From NCBI RefSeq assembly GCF_004375085.3, contig NZ_SNAQ03000027.1, positions 1 through 64,000 of the forward strand: a stretch of DNA of 64,000 nucleotides, in the 5' to 3' direction. The translations under genes were made by a program, and so were the position numbers. The notes under the pieces were generated by a model that worked only from the letters and a program-made list of their open reading frames with translations, did not search any database and was not told the origin of the DNA. Within the stretch, counting starts at the first letter, position 1, and each line of letters starts with the position of its first letter. This DNA is from Lewinella sp. W8. Its GTDB lineage: Bacteria > Bacteroidota > Bacteroidia > Chitinophagales > Saprospiraceae. Positions 32,017 to 41,997 of this stretch are shown piece by piece.

Positions 32017-32117
32017 GCCGACGGGCCATATATAATTTTTTATTTATTGTTTTAATCTTCATTTTTTGGCTTTTCGCCGCTGCTTTGCTTCCGTTGGTGT
32101 TCCATAATCCCAAACTC

Positions 32118-32543
32118 ATGTTCCAGCAACGACTGACGCGCGCTCTCCTGACCTGCCTCGTGATTAGTAGTCTCTTCTTCCTGATGAGCACTAAGAGTCA
32201 CCGGGTAGGTGCAGCGCCGGCGCTACCCACAACAACCATCGAGAACGACTCTCTGGGCGTCTACATCCCCAATGCGTTTTCCCCGAACGAAGACGGTGTC
32301 AACGATGACTTCGGTCCCTACTTCCGACCGGACCTCACCATTGAAGCCTACCAGCTCCAGGTTTTTGATCGTTGGGGCGTGCAAATGTTCATTTCTAATG
32401 ACCCCAGTGACCGCTGGAACGGTACTTACCGGGGAGAAATCGCGGAACCCGGTGCCTACGCCTACGCGCTGGCCGTCACTTTTGCCGGAGAAACCGGACC
32501 GGGGCCCAAAGTGATGCGGGGAAATATTAACCTGGTGCGGTAG
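32118..32543 (+). CDS. stand-alone CHU_C/T9SS type B sorting-domain protein
   Basis: This 141-residue protein starts at MFQQRLTRALLTCLVIS, which begins a signal or anchor segment; the upstream TTG frame adds 11 residues. After about 45 residues the whole mature protein is a gliding-motility-associated C-terminal (CHU_C) domain: VYIPNAFSPNEDGVNDDF, FDRWGVQMF, WNGTYRGE and a last strand GNINLVR. This domain normally sits at the end of large T9SS cargo, as in the next gene, whose C-terminus is closely similar. Here there is no cargo. It might be a decoy, a regulator of T9SS processing or a broken remnant. Confidence 0.85.
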   Translation: MFQQRLTRALLTCLVISSLFFLMSTKSHRVGAAPALPTTTIENDSLGVYIPNAFSPNEDGVNDDFGPYFRPDLTIEAYQLQVFDRWGVQMFISNDPSDRWNGTYRGEIAEPGAYAYALAVTFAGETGPGPKVMRGNINLVR

Positions 32544-32679
32544 CTAAGGGCAGCATGGCAGGAAGGCCACGGAGTAAAATGTTTTCGGGCCGGCTAACGA
32601 AGTATGAATTCAGGGCATTAAGCGGGGGAAGTATTACCTTCAATTCCCCTTAAGCCCGAAATACCTCAATCCCAAAGCT

Positions 32680-35600
32680 ATGCTCACCCTCCACAACTTA
32701 CCCAAAGTTTCTGTATCCCGTCGGTTCGGATTATGGCTCCTGCTCCTACTCGGGACTACTTCACTGGCGGCGGCCGATTACTTCTGGGTTGGGGGTAGTG
32801 GCGACTGGTCGGACATCTCTCACTGGGCCACCACCTCCGGAGGAACAACCTTTCACCCTCAGGCCCCCACGGCAGACGATGACGTCTTTTTTGATGCCAA
32901 CTCCTTCACCGCTGCGGGGCAGCGGGTTAATCTGAACACGGACATCATTTTCTGCCGTAACATGACCTGGGCCGGGGTTACCAATAACCCCACCCTTGCG
33001 GGGGGCGATGCGGTTAACCTGAACGTTTTTGGTTCCCTGGAGCTCAACGCGCAGATGAGCTTTGACTTCACCGGACAGGTCATCTTTTCCGCCGACCAGC
33101 CGGGCAATACCATCAGCTTCGGACCGCACAATGCCGGGACCAACGTGACCTTTTCCGGAGCGGGCGACTGGACCCTGACGGGCCCCCTTCAACTGGACAG
33201 CCTGCTCAGCTTCACGGAAGGCAACCTCAACACCAACGATCAGCCCGTAACGACGGCCTACTTCCACAGTCTGGGAACGGGGGCACGGACCCTGAACCTG
33301 GCCGGTTCCGTTATCTCCATCACCAATTCTACCTACATCCCCTTCGAATTCGCCTCGGAGGAATTGTACGTGACGCCGCTTTACCTGTCCAGTACCGGAC
33401 TGACGATTACCCCCGGCACCTCCGAAATTCAGCTTCAGGGCGCCAACGCGGATCTGTGGCTGGAGGGCTCGGGTAGCCTGGACTTCGGGCGGGTGGTCTT
33501 CACGGCGGCGATGGGCAGCTCAAGGATCATTCCCGGGATTTTCTTTCGGGGCTCTCCCGCCACCAGCTTTGCGGAGCTGGAACTGCGGCACCGAACCCTG
33601 ATCAACGGCAGTCATACCATCGGAAACCTCATCCTGACGGCCGGACAGCGCTATGAATTTGAATCCGGACAAAATTTCAATCTCGGAGACATCCAGGCTA
33701 CCGGCGACTGCATTGGCGGAATCATCATGGAGGCCACCAGTTCGGGGAATCCCGCGAACTTCATCAGCAGCAACGCCATCACCGTTGACTTCGTGACCCT
33801 AAGCTCGATCGCGGCCAGCGGCGGCGGCACCTTCACCGCCAACGACGTGATTGACCTGGGGGGCAACACCGGCTGGACGATCAACCTGAAGCCCACCGAA
33901 ACCTTCTTCTGGGTGGGCGGCACCGGAGACTGGAGCGACCCCAACAACTGGTCTTTTTCCAGTGGCGGAGCACCCAGTGGATGTGTCCCGAGCCTGGCGG
34001 ACGACGTCTTCTTTGACGGCAACTCCTTCAATGGTGGCGGGCAAACGGTCACGGTCGATATAGAAAATTCGAATTGCCGGAATATGGATTGGTCGGGGGC
34101 GACCAATAATCCATCCTTCAGTGGCCCCATTGAGCACAACGTGCGTATTGCGGGGTCCCTGGTCTTTACCGCGGCCATGACCCACGATTTTGCCGGGAAT
34201 TATTTCTTCAGCTCCAACCAGACGGGGAATACCATTCAATCCAACGGGCAACGCTTTAACTACGACGTAACCTTCACGGGGGCCAACGGGGAGTGGATCC
34301 TTTCGGACGATTTTTACGCCTTTAACCAGATCCTTTTTCTCTCCGGTACCCTGCGGACCAATGACCAGCGCATGGAGGGGAATTTCTTCTATTCGCAAAC
34401 CACGGAACCCCGGACGCTATCGCTGGGGAATTCTTACGTGCGCCTTCATCCGGACGGTCCCTTCTTTTTTTCCGAGTGGCAGGTAGACGCCACCAATATG
34501 ACCTTTGACGCGGGTAATTCCACGATCGAGTGCTCGGCCCGGTCCAGTTCCAGTTTGCGGACCTACGGCGACGGGACGATGGCCTACAACCGGGTGGTGA
34601 TGAATGCGCCCTACGATTACGTGAACAGTAACGTCTTCAGTCAGCCGGACGCCGTGTCCATTGACTCGCTGATCATGGTGCAGTACGGCAATTTTAACGG
34701 CGACCTGGTGATTAACTACCTCTCCCTTTTTGCGGGACAGACCTACGAGTTTGACGCCTACACCGAAATGACCGTAACGGAACTGGACGCCAACGGGGAT
34801 TGCACCCTTGGGCCGGTGTACCTGACGAGCGCCGAAACGGGTAATCAGGCCGAGGTGGAATTTGAGCAGGACAAAACCCTCGAGCGGCTGTTCGTTCGGG
34901 ACATCAACAACACCGGTCCGGCGCAGCTGACCGCGAATAATTCCATCAACGGAGGCAACAACTCCGGTTGGAGCATCCAGGACATTGGCTCCAGAACGCT
35001 CTACTGGATCGGCGATACGGGCGACTGGTTTGCCGAAGCCAACTGGTCGGCCAGTTCCGGCGGACCGGGAGGGGAGTGCCCCCCCACTCCGATCGATGAC
35101 GTGTTTTTTGACGATAATTCCTTCTTCACGCCCAACGCTGAAGTACGGAATTACACCTCCCGGGAAACTTACGCCCGGAACATGACCTGGGAGACCGGCA
35201 TTACGGGAACGCCGCGCATCAACGTCAATCGCGTGAACCTGTTCGGGAGTCTGTCCATTCAGGGGGACATGACCTGGGATTACAACTATACTGTGCTCCA
35301 CGGGGCCGGGAACCACTCCATTGAAACGGGAAATGCCCGGATTTCGGACCTGGTGCTCGAAGCGGAAGGAACCTACTCCCAAATCGGCGACCTGGAGGTC
35401 ATTGAAACCCTGGCCATGCAGCAGGGTGACTACATCACCAACAGCGAAGACATCCGGGCGGGCCGGTTGACCACCTACGGGGACTTTGATAAGACGCTCG
35501 ATCTGGGGGATTCTCACGTTATCCTTAATCGTCCCGGGGAGGTGTTCGTCAAAACGCTCAACGTCTATCAGTCAAACAATCGGTTTTCCATTATCCCCGG

Positions 35601-38037
35601 TAATTCCCTGATCGAGTTTACCCATCCGACGGGAGCCGCACAGATGTACGAGCCGGTTACCTTCAATAATTTCCTGTTCAGTGATCCGGCGGGAGTGGGT
35701 ACCATACAGTCGCGTAACGTTAGTTTCAACCAGATCCAGTTCAACGGAGGGGGGGAGTTAATTGAAAATCTTACCACCGATACGCTGCTGTGTGCTCCGG
35801 GTAAGACCTACTTGTTTGACGCCAACCAGACCCAGACCATCAACGAGTACTGGCAGATCATTGGCAACAACTGCACGCCGATCGAACTGGGCTCGCGGGT
35901 GCTGGGGTCGCTGGCCAACGTGAGCATGCCCGCAGCCGGAGTAATTTTGGCCGACTTCATCCAAATGCGGGACATCGCCGCCGGTGGCGGCGCGGAGTTC
36001 CTCGCCGGCCGACGGAGTACCGACATCGCCAACTCTAACGTAGGGTGGATATTCGAAAGCGCGCCGCGCTTTGAAACGACGGGCTTCCTGGGGCAGGACC
36101 GGGCTCTCTGTGCGGGGGAACCGCTCACGCTTAATGCCTACAACTTCAGTCCCGGAGAAACCTACCGCTGGCAGGACGGCACTACGGATTCAACCCTGGT
36201 GGTGGATCAATCCGGAACCTACTCGGTGCAGGTCACTTTCCAGACCAGCTGCGTGATCCGCGATACCGTAGTGGTACTGGAGCCCCAGGACATCACGGTA
36301 GATCTTCCCGATGATCCCATCATCTGCGAAGGTGACGAGGTGACGTTCAACGTCAACGTCGGACTGAACTCCGCCACCTACCTCTGGCAGGACGGGAGCA
36401 CGGATTCCACCTTCACCACCATGGCGGCGGGGGAAGTACGGGTAATCGTAGACCTCGGGGGATGCCAGGAGCGAGACTCCACCATCGTGGGTATCACGGA
36501 GCTACCGACGGTGGACCTGGGGGAGGACCGGATTGCCTGCGTGGGCGATGACTTTACCCTGATGGCGAACGTCATGGCGGAGTCCTTCCAGTGGCAAGAC
36601 GGCAGCAGCAATGCCACCTTCACGGATGACCAACCCGGCATCTACTGGGTGGAGGCCCTCAACGGGGCCTGTCCGGTGCGGGATAGCGTAGAGGTTTCCT
36701 ACCTGGATCCCGGCGTAGTGGATCTCGGGGCCGACAGTACGCTGTGTGAGGCCGATCAGCTGACCCTAACCGCCAACATCAACGGGGCCACCTACACCTG
36801 GCAGGACGGCAGTGCCGGCCAGAGCTTCACGGCCCGCGAAACGGACACGTATTCCGTGGTGGTGGACGTCATGGGCTGTACGACTACGGATACCATCAAC
36901 CTCGTTTTTCCCGACCTGCCCACGCTGGGACTGGTCCCGAACTACGTGGAATGTGAGGGTAGCACCTTTAACCTTTCCACGGCGACGGTGGCGGATACCT
37001 ACGCCTGGAGCGACGGTCAGATGGGGCCCAGTTTTTCCACCCTTACTCCCGGCCAGTATGCGCTGGAGGCCACCTTCGGGCCCTGTACGGTTACCGAAGC
37101 GTTTACCCTTGACTTTCTGGCGCCACCCAGTCTGGAGCTGGGGCCGGACGTCACCGAATGTGAGGGCATACCCGTGCTGCTGGACGCCGGGCAGGCGGGC
37201 ACCTGGCAGGACGGGACGATGGTCACCGTATACACGGTAAATGATCCGGGGACTTACCGGGTGGCGGTCAGCAATGCGGCCTGTACGGTGCGGGACAGTG
37301 TGGAAGTATCCTTCCTGCCAGCACCGGATTTCTCGTTGGGCGACGACCTGGCCGGTTGCGCGGGCGACTCCTTTACGCTACAGGTCCCCCTGGATTTGGG
37401 GACCATCACCTGGTTTGACGGAGACGACCAATCGATGCGCACTTTCTCCCAGACGGGAGCCTACTGGGTGGAGATTGAAGATGCCAATGGTTGCATCTCG
37501 CGGGATTCGGCGGTGATCAATATTGCCGAACTGCCGGTGATTGATCTCGGCCCGGATACGGTGGTGTGTGAGACGGTGCCGTTTACCCTCATGCCCGCCG
37601 TTTCGGCGGGGATCGTGCGGTGGCCGGACGGGAGTACGGGACCGGAATTCCTGGTGGAGAACCCCGGCCTGATCATCGCGGAGGCGGACGATAACGGCTG
37701 TACTTCCACGGACGAAATCCGGGTGAGCTTCCGGACTTGTAAGCGCTTTCAGGCTTACCTGCCCACGGCCTTCTCGCCCAACGGCGACGGCATCAACGAT
37801 TCCTTCGGGCCCTACTTTGACGCAGACCTGGAGGTGCTTTCCTTCCGCATGCAGGTCTTTGATCGCTGGGGTGCCCAAATCTTCGTGAGTGAAGATCCGG
37901 AGGTGCTTTGGGACGGTAGTTTCCGCGGACGGGGCGTCGAGATGGGCGTTTACGTTTACGCGATCGAGATCAATTATCGGGATGATTTCGGGGAGGATTC
38001 TACCATCCTCAAGGGGGACGTTACGATACTGCGGTAA
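32680..38037 (+). CDS. giant T9SS surface protein with repeated domains
   Basis: This is a 1785-residue exported protein. A signal peptide (about residues 14-34) is followed by three ~370-residue repeats, each opening with a FWVGGxGDWSDxxxW motif and DDVFFDxNSF (near residues 34, 407 and 772) and continuing as beta-rich sequence that probably forms solenoid domains. From about residue 1127 to 1687 there are eight or so ~70-residue Ig/PKD-like repeats with the recurring pattern DLGxD..xCxG....L....xWQDGS. The last ~95 residues are a CHU_C sorting domain (PTAFSPNGDGINDSF). It is probably an adhesin or cell-surface protein. No enzyme motif is seen. It ends seven bases from the convergent DJ-1 gene. 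Confidence 0.9.
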   Translation: MLTLHNLPKVSVSRRFGLWLLLLLGTTSLAAADYFWVGGSGDWSDISHWATTSGGTTFHPQAPTADDDVFFDANSFTAAGQRVNLNTDIIFCRNMTWAGVTNNPTLAGGDAVNLNVFGSLELNAQMSFDFTGQVIFSADQPGNTISFGPHNAGTNVTFSGAGDWTLTGPLQLDSLLSFTEGNLNTNDQPVTTAYFHSLGTGARTLNLAGSVISITNSTYIPFEFASEELYVTPLYLSSTGLTITPGTSEIQLQGANADLWLEGSGSLDFGRVVFTAAMGSSRIIPGIFFRGSPATSFAELELRHRTLINGSHTIGNLILTAGQRYEFESGQNFNLGDIQATGDCIGGIIMEATSSGNPANFISSNAITVDFVTLSSIAASGGGTFTANDVIDLGGNTGWTINLKPTETFFWVGGTGDWSDPNNWSFSSGGAPSGCVPSLADDVFFDGNSFNGGGQTVTVDIENSNCRNMDWSGATNNPSFSGPIEHNVRIAGSLVFTAAMTHDFAGNYFFSSNQTGNTIQSNGQRFNYDVTFTGANGEWILSDDFYAFNQILFLSGTLRTNDQRMEGNFFYSQTTEPRTLSLGNSYVRLHPDGPFFFSEWQVDATNMTFDAGNSTIECSARSSSSLRTYGDGTMAYNRVVMNAPYDYVNSNVFSQPDAVSIDSLIMVQYGNFNGDLVINYLSLFAGQTYEFDAYTEMTVTELDANGDCTLGPVYLTSAETGNQAEVEFEQDKTLERLFVRDINNTGPAQLTANNSINGGNNSGWSIQDIGSRTLYWIGDTGDWFAEANWSASSGGPGGECPPTPIDDVFFDDNSFFTPNAEVRNYTSRETYARNMTWETGITGTPRINVNRVNLFGSLSIQGDMTWDYNYTVLHGAGNHSIETGNARISDLVLEAEGTYSQIGDLEVIETLAMQQGDYITNSEDIRAGRLTTYGDFDKTLDLGDSHVILNRPGEVFVKTLNVYQSNNRFSIIPGNSLIEFTHPTGAAQMYEPVTFNNFLFSDPAGVGTIQSRNVSFNQIQFNGGGELIENLTTDTLLCAPGKTYLFDANQTQTINEYWQIIGNNCTPIELGSRVLGSLANVSMPAAGVILADFIQMRDIAAGGGAEFLAGRRSTDIANSNVGWIFESAPRFETTGFLGQDRALCAGEPLTLNAYNFSPGETYRWQDGTTDSTLVVDQSGTYSVQVTFQTSCVIRDTVVVLEPQDITVDLPDDPIICEGDEVTFNVNVGLNSATYLWQDGSTDSTFTTMAAGEVRVIVDLGGCQERDSTIVGITELPTVDLGEDRIACVGDDFTLMANVMAESFQWQDGSSNATFTDDQPGIYWVEALNGACPVRDSVEVSYLDPGVVDLGADSTLCEADQLTLTANINGATYTWQDGSAGQSFTARETDTYSVVVDVMGCTTTDTINLVFPDLPTLGLVPNYVECEGSTFNLSTATVADTYAWSDGQMGPSFSTLTPGQYALEATFGPCTVTEAFTLDFLAPPSLELGPDVTECEGIPVLLDAGQAGTWQDGTMVTVYTVNDPGTYRVAVSNAACTVRDSVEVSFLPAPDFSLGDDLAGCAGDSFTLQVPLDLGTITWFDGDDQSMRTFSQTGAYWVEIEDANGCISRDSAVINIAELPVIDLGPDTVVCETVPFTLMPAVSAGIVRWPDGSTGPEFLVENPGLIIAEADDNGCTSTDEIRVSFRTCKRFQAYLPTAFSPNGDGINDSFGPYFDADLEVLSFRMQVFDRWGAQIFVSEDPEVLWDGSFRGRGVEMGVYVYAIEINYRDDFGEDSTILKGDVTILR

Positions 38038-38044
38038 TCCGGAA

Positions 38045-38608
38045 TCAGTTGGGGGCGGGGTAGTGCATGCTTTGCTGGATGTCTTGCCGGGCCGATGGCC
38101 CGGCGAGTCGCTCGCAGAGGTGTAGTCCCAGATCGAGGGACGCGGCTACCGCTCCGGCGGTAACGACGGAACCTTCATCGACGATCCTTTCGCGGAGGAC
38201 CTCCCCGCAGTAGGGCGCCAGCAGTGCGTACTCGTTGAAGTGGGTCGTGGCCCGTAGGCCACGAAGAAAGCCCGCCGCCCCGAGGAGGAGACTACCCGTA
38301 CAGACGGAAGTCTTCAGGGGGACCGGTGCGGCGGTTTTGAGCCAGGCGATGAAATCATGGTCTTCCCGCAGGCTGCGGGTGCCGTAGCCGCCGGGGATGA
38401 AGATCAGGTCGAAGGCGCCCAGATCGGGCCGGACCCAGTCTACGGTAACGGGGAGGCCAAAGCCGTCGCGGACGGTGGGGGTGACGGCTGCGGTCGTCCA
38501 GGAAAAGTCGGGAAGGTGCCCCCGCGACCGGAGGCGGGTGAGGGGATCGTAGGCGCCCACGAAATCGAGGAGGGTGTAGTCATCGAAGAGAATAAAACAG
38601 GCCTGCAT
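38045..38608 (-). CDS. DJ-1/PfpI family protein
   Basis: This 187-residue protein of the GATase1-like fold has the nucleophile Cys in SVCTGSLLLGAAG (C103) after the conserved strand LIFIPGGYGTR, which supplies an oxyanion-type loop. The start MQACFILFDDYTLLDF is typical of the family, with the Asp of LLDFVGAYDPL near the active site. Related members act as glyoxalases, deglycases, isonitrile hydratases (AraC-lacking form) or chaperones. The particular reaction is not resolved. It is monocistronic and convergent with the giant surface protein. Confidence 0.85.
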   Translation of the reverse strand: MQACFILFDDYTLLDFVGAYDPLTRLRSRGHLPDFSWTTAAVTPTVRDGFGLPVTVDWVRPDLGAFDLIFIPGGYGTRSLREDHDFIAWLKTAAPVPLKTSVCTGSLLLGAAGFLRGLRATTHFNEYALLAPYCGEVLRERIVDEGSVVTAGAVAASLDLGLHLCERLAGPSARQDIQQSMHYPAPN

Positions 38609-38703
38609 GTCGGGGAATAGCTGGTGATGGGGGAGCGGCCTGCCGAAAACAAGGCCACTGGTAATTACCTTGCACCTGCGCCCCGCGCCCTCAACTGATT
38701 GAA

Positions 38704-40002
38704 ATGTCCGTCGAAAATAATACCCCGATCAGGACCCTGGTCATTTTCCTTACCCTGCTGTTCGCCCTGGGATGTAAACCCAAACCCACGGAGGCCGGGA
38801 TGGCCACGGTGCCCAATCGCGATACCTTGGTGAGCTACGAGCCCTACGAGCTGGAATTTGTGCGCCGACCAACGGACTACAATTTCCTCTCGCCCCGCAC
38901 CATTGATCCCGCCGCTTATTTTCCCGACACGACCAACGAGCGGTACCTGCCCATTCGCTATCTGCGGGTAAATTTTCACCTGATGAATACTTCCGATACG
39001 CTTTACCCGTACTGGGGCGAAGCGGGCTGGAAGTACGCGCGGGAAGTGGTGATTCACGCCAATAACCTCCTCAAGAAAACGCCGGAATTATGGCTCACGC
39101 CGGATTCCATGGAGGTGCCCGCCCTGCCCCGTCGGTTGCTGCTGTCGCTGGGCAGAAAAGCGGGGACGGACGACTACGCGGTCTACGATCACTTTGATGA
39201 TGAGCTCTACCACTACCTCCACGACGGAAAGGATCGCAACCGCTCCGACCGGGACGTGATCAACAAGTACGCCATCGATAAGGATTCGGTGCTCAACATC
39301 TTCGTAATGGGGCCGCCCCGCGATAGCCTGGACCGCCCGAGCTGGCGCTCTCCCGGCACGGTGGGCATTTTCCTGGGCGACGCCATTAAGGTGACGGGGT
39401 GGATGGAAAGCGACCGTCCGCCCTGGGAGCACCGCGGCAACCTGGTGCACGAAATTGGCCACGCTCTGGGGTTGCGGCACGCCTGGACCAGCAACGACGG
39501 CTGCACGGATACCCCCGTGCATAAAAACGACTTCTGGACCCGCCCCAAAGCGCAACGGGGGCCCGGAAAGACGAGCAACAACCTGATGGATTACAGCAAT
39601 CGGCAGGAGGCCCTGACCCCACAGCAGATCGGCATCATGCACTTCCGGATGAGCGACATCACCGGCCGGCAAAGGAAGTGGTTGGTGCCCTACTGGTGCC
39701 GCTACAACCCCCACGAGGCCGTGCGGGTAACCAAAGACCTTAACTGGGAAGGAGCCCGCGACTTTAACAGCGACATTTTCGTTCGCCGCGGTAGTTTGTT
39801 GCGGATCAATAACCGCGTGCACCTGCCGGAAGGAGCAGCCATCCACGTTGATCCCGGTGCCCGCCTCGAGCTGGGGCCGAAGGCCATCATCCACAGCGAT
39901 TGTGGGGGACAGTGGGCCGGTATTCGGGTTGGCGTCAGTTCCATGGGTACCCGCGGCGAGGTGGTCGTCAACGAGCGGGCCATCATCATGAACGAAGCCT
40001 GA
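38704..40002 (+). CDS. lipoprotein zinc metallopeptidase (M43/pappalysin-like)
   Basis: This is a 432-residue protein. The signal ends in a lipobox (LLFALGC, C24), so it is a lipoprotein rather than a T9SS substrate. The zinc-binding motif HEIGHALGLRH lies at residues 249-259, followed by HAWTSNDGCTDTP and the Met-turn NNLMDYSN, as in cytophagalysin/pappalysin metzincins. The last ~80 residues (RGSLLRINNRVHLPEGAAIHV ... IRVGVSSMG) are a beta-helix-like module. The stop TGA overlaps the start of the following SDR gene (TGATG), so the two are translationally coupled. Confidence 0.87.
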   Translation: MSVENNTPIRTLVIFLTLLFALGCKPKPTEAGMATVPNRDTLVSYEPYELEFVRRPTDYNFLSPRTIDPAAYFPDTTNERYLPIRYLRVNFHLMNTSDTLYPYWGEAGWKYAREVVIHANNLLKKTPELWLTPDSMEVPALPRRLLLSLGRKAGTDDYAVYDHFDDELYHYLHDGKDRNRSDRDVINKYAIDKDSVLNIFVMGPPRDSLDRPSWRSPGTVGIFLGDAIKVTGWMESDRPPWEHRGNLVHEIGHALGLRHAWTSNDGCTDTPVHKNDFWTRPKAQRGPGKTSNNLMDYSNRQEALTPQQIGIMHFRMSDITGRQRKWLVPYWCRYNPHEAVRVTKDLNWEGARDFNSDIFVRRGSLLRINNRVHLPEGAAIHVDPGARLELGPKAIIHSDCGGQWAGIRVGVSSMGTRGEVVVNERAIIMNEA

Positions 40003-40673
40003 TGACGTCGCCACACCTCCTCGTTACCGGTGCCACGCAGGGCATCGGCCGGGCCTGTGCCGAGCGTTTTGCCCGGGAAGGGTGGACCGTGACGGCCATT
40101 GCCCGCAACGAAGACCGCCTGCGGGAAATGGCCAGCGCCTGGGAGAAAGACTTTCCCCGAAGCAGATTGATTGTTCACCCGGCGGACCTGTCGACGGTGG
40201 AGGGCACGGACTCCGTGCCCCGGATGGAGTACGACGTCATCCTACTGAACGCGGCAACTTTCGCTCCCGGCAAATTGCTGGATGACGTGGGGGTATACGA
40301 GCAGCTGTTTCGCTTGAACGTACTGGCCAATGAGCGGCTTGCTCGATCATTACTTCCCCGGATGGTGGAACGCGGAGCGGGCTACCTGGTGGTGATTGGT
40401 TCGACGGGCACCGATCACTGGAAGGATCACATGACGGCCTACGTGGCGACCAAGTACGCGCTTCGGGGGCTGTTTCTGGGGTGGGAGAAGGACCTGGCGG
40501 GGAGTGGCGTACGTACTTGCCTGATTGCTCCCGGGGCCACCCTCACGGCCAGTTGGGCCAACGAGACCCCGCCACCGGGCATCCTGCTTCCGGAGGAGGT
40601 GGCCGAGACGGTCTGGCGGGCCGTGCGGGAAGGGTGGACCGGAAGGCACCTACTGCCGAGCAAGGAGGACTGA
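40002..40673 (+). CDS. SDR family oxidoreductase
   Basis: This 223-residue short-chain dehydrogenase has TGATQGIG at residues 9-16, LNAA in place of NNAG, and the catalytic S134, Y147 and K151 (YVATK). Its ATG overlaps the stop of the metallopeptidase gene by one base (TGATG); the longer frame from 39900 lies inside that gene. The coupling to an exported protease is odd for a cytosolic oxidoreductase and may be only an expression convenience. The substrate is unknown. Confidence 0.87.
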   Translation: MTSPHLLVTGATQGIGRACAERFAREGWTVTAIARNEDRLREMASAWEKDFPRSRLIVHPADLSTVEGTDSVPRMEYDVILLNAATFAPGKLLDDVGVYEQLFRLNVLANERLARSLLPRMVERGAGYLVVIGSTGTDHWKDHMTAYVATKYALRGLFLGWEKDLAGSGVRTCLIAPGATLTASWANETPPPGILLPEEVAETVWRAVREGWTGRHLLPSKED

Positions 40674-40691
40674 ACTTCATAAAAACAGAAA

Positions 40692-40716
40692 AGCCCCCCG
40701 GAAATTCCGGAGGGCT
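40692..40716 (-). terminator. terminator between convergent genes
   Basis: AGCCCCCCGGAA (40692-40703) pairs with TTCCGGAGGGCT (40705-40716), with one mismatch. The AAAAACAGAAAA to the left gives a U-rich tail for the leftward DUF2853 transcript. Confidence 0.75.
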
Positions 40717-40742
40717 TAGTTCGTGGGGATGCTAAGGATCTA

Positions 40743-41072
40743 CTAGGCGTAGACGCTCTCTTTGCCGAGGTCCTTCACGACCAGGTAGTAGAACACGGCG
40801 CGGTGCTTGGCCCGTTCGGTGTACTTGGCGCAGGCTGCCTGCACGGCGGCCTCGCCCTTGGCGGCACTCACTCCCAGTTTCTTCACGCAGAAGTTGTTGA
40901 CTACGCGCTCCAGCTCGGTGGGGTCGCTGCAGGCAACCTTGTTGCTGTCGTTGTTGTAGATGGAGGGTCCCAGACCTTTGGTTACGGCGCGGAGCAGAGC
41001 CATGTCTGCGCCTTTATCAAGACTTTTAAGGGCGGCTTCGTAGGTGGCGAGCTTCTCATCGAATTTACTCAT
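40743..41072 (-). CDS. DUF2853 family protein
   Basis: This 109-residue cytosolic protein is read from MSKFDEKLATYEAALKSL (41072); the 29 residues upstream in frame come from AT-rich leader DNA. The conserved pieces LLRAVTKGLGPSIYNNDSNKVACSDPTELERV and the closing KHRAVFYYLVVKDLGKE are typical of the all-helical DUF2853 family, whose function is unknown. No catalytic pattern is visible. It is monocistronic with its own terminator. Confidence 0.85.
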   Translation of the reverse strand: MSKFDEKLATYEAALKSLDKGADMALLRAVTKGLGPSIYNNDSNKVACSDPTELERVVNNFCVKKLGVSAAKGEAAVQAACAKYTERAKHRAVFYYLVVKDLGKESVYA

Positions 41073-41274
41073 GAATGACTTTTGTTTGTCGCACCACCGA
41101 AAATCGATGGTACGGGCGTTCAATGTAAGTACCTGACAATAATGCGAAAATTTTAGCATTTGTTATACCACACCAGCATAAATCCTGAAATATGGTGACG
41201 AAGGCGAATTTTCGGCGGAGAAAATTCGCGGGGCTACTTAACTTCACCCTTCCATGTGTCACGTTTCCTTTTCC

Positions 41275-41997
41275 ATGATTACCGCTCCCCGATTTCCGGG
41301 AAATCGCCTGCTTCGCGGTGGAATCATGTGGGTGCTGTTGCTGACCTGTCAGGCCTTCCTGCCCGCTCAGGAGGCGAATTCAAGCCCGGTTTTCCCGGTG
41401 GAGAGACACGAAGAATTGCGCCAGGAGCTGGTCTACGATCCGCCAGAAGAAGAGGAGGAGGTCGAAGAGACGGACGAACCCTGGGACTTCAACTGGAACT
41501 TTGATCTTTCTCCGACGACGTCCATCGTGCTGTTATTGTTGTTGCTCCTTCCGCTGGGGTACCTGATCTACCGGATGCTGGGCGACATTGAGGGGCGTAA
41601 ACGGGCAAAAGAAAAAGTAGCGGAGGCTCCGTTGAGCATCGAAAACATCGAAGAGGAGAAAATGGTGGCTACGGGGGTTGCCCCCAGTTTGCTGCGACAG
41701 GCCGAAGAGAGCGGGCGCTACGATGTGGCCATCCGTCTGCTGTACATTCAGCTGCTCAAGGAGTTGCAGGACGCGGGGCACATCAAGTACCGGCGTGACT
41801 TCAGTAACCGCGACTACCGTCAACAATTGCGGGGCAGTAAACTTCTCCCCGGCTTCCGGACCGTCACGGCCGATTACGAGCGCTACTGGTACGGAAAGTA
41901 TCCCGTAGACCGGCTGACGTACCGGACGGTCCACCAGCGGTTCGCAACCCTGAACGAGGGGATTAAGCAATCCCGGAAATTCAGTGCCCATGCTTAA
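41275..41997 (+). CDS. DUF4129-like membrane protein
   Basis: This 240-residue protein starts at MITAPRFPGNRLLRGGIMW (an ATG seven codons upstream is possible). A signal or anchor segment ends at FLPAQ, an acidic stretch (EEEEEVEETDEPW) follows, then a transmembrane helix (SIVLLLLLLLPLGYLIYRM). The C-terminal cytosolic ~90 residues match DUF4129 (AIRLLYIQLLKELQDAG, YERYWYGKYPVDRLTY). Such proteins occur with DUF4350, MoxR and DUF58 genes. It is the first of a three-gene operon, overlapping the next gene by eight bases. Confidence 0.8.
   Translation: MITAPRFPGNRLLRGGIMWVLLLTCQAFLPAQEANSSPVFPVERHEELRQELVYDPPEEEEEVEETDEPWDFNWNFDLSPTTSIVLLLLLLLPLGYLIYRMLGDIEGRKRAKEKVAEAPLSIENIEEEKMVATGVAPSLLRQAEESGRYDVAIRLLYIQLLKELQDAGHIKYRRDFSNRDYRQQLRGSKLLPGFRTVTADYERYWYGKYPVDRLTYRTVHQRFATLNEGIKQSRKFSAHA

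Noticed and set aside
31688-32035. 115-residue plus-strand ORF in the non-coding block
   Set aside because: Pro/Arg-rich composition, no motif, and it runs over a perfect hairpin and the promoter of the next gene.
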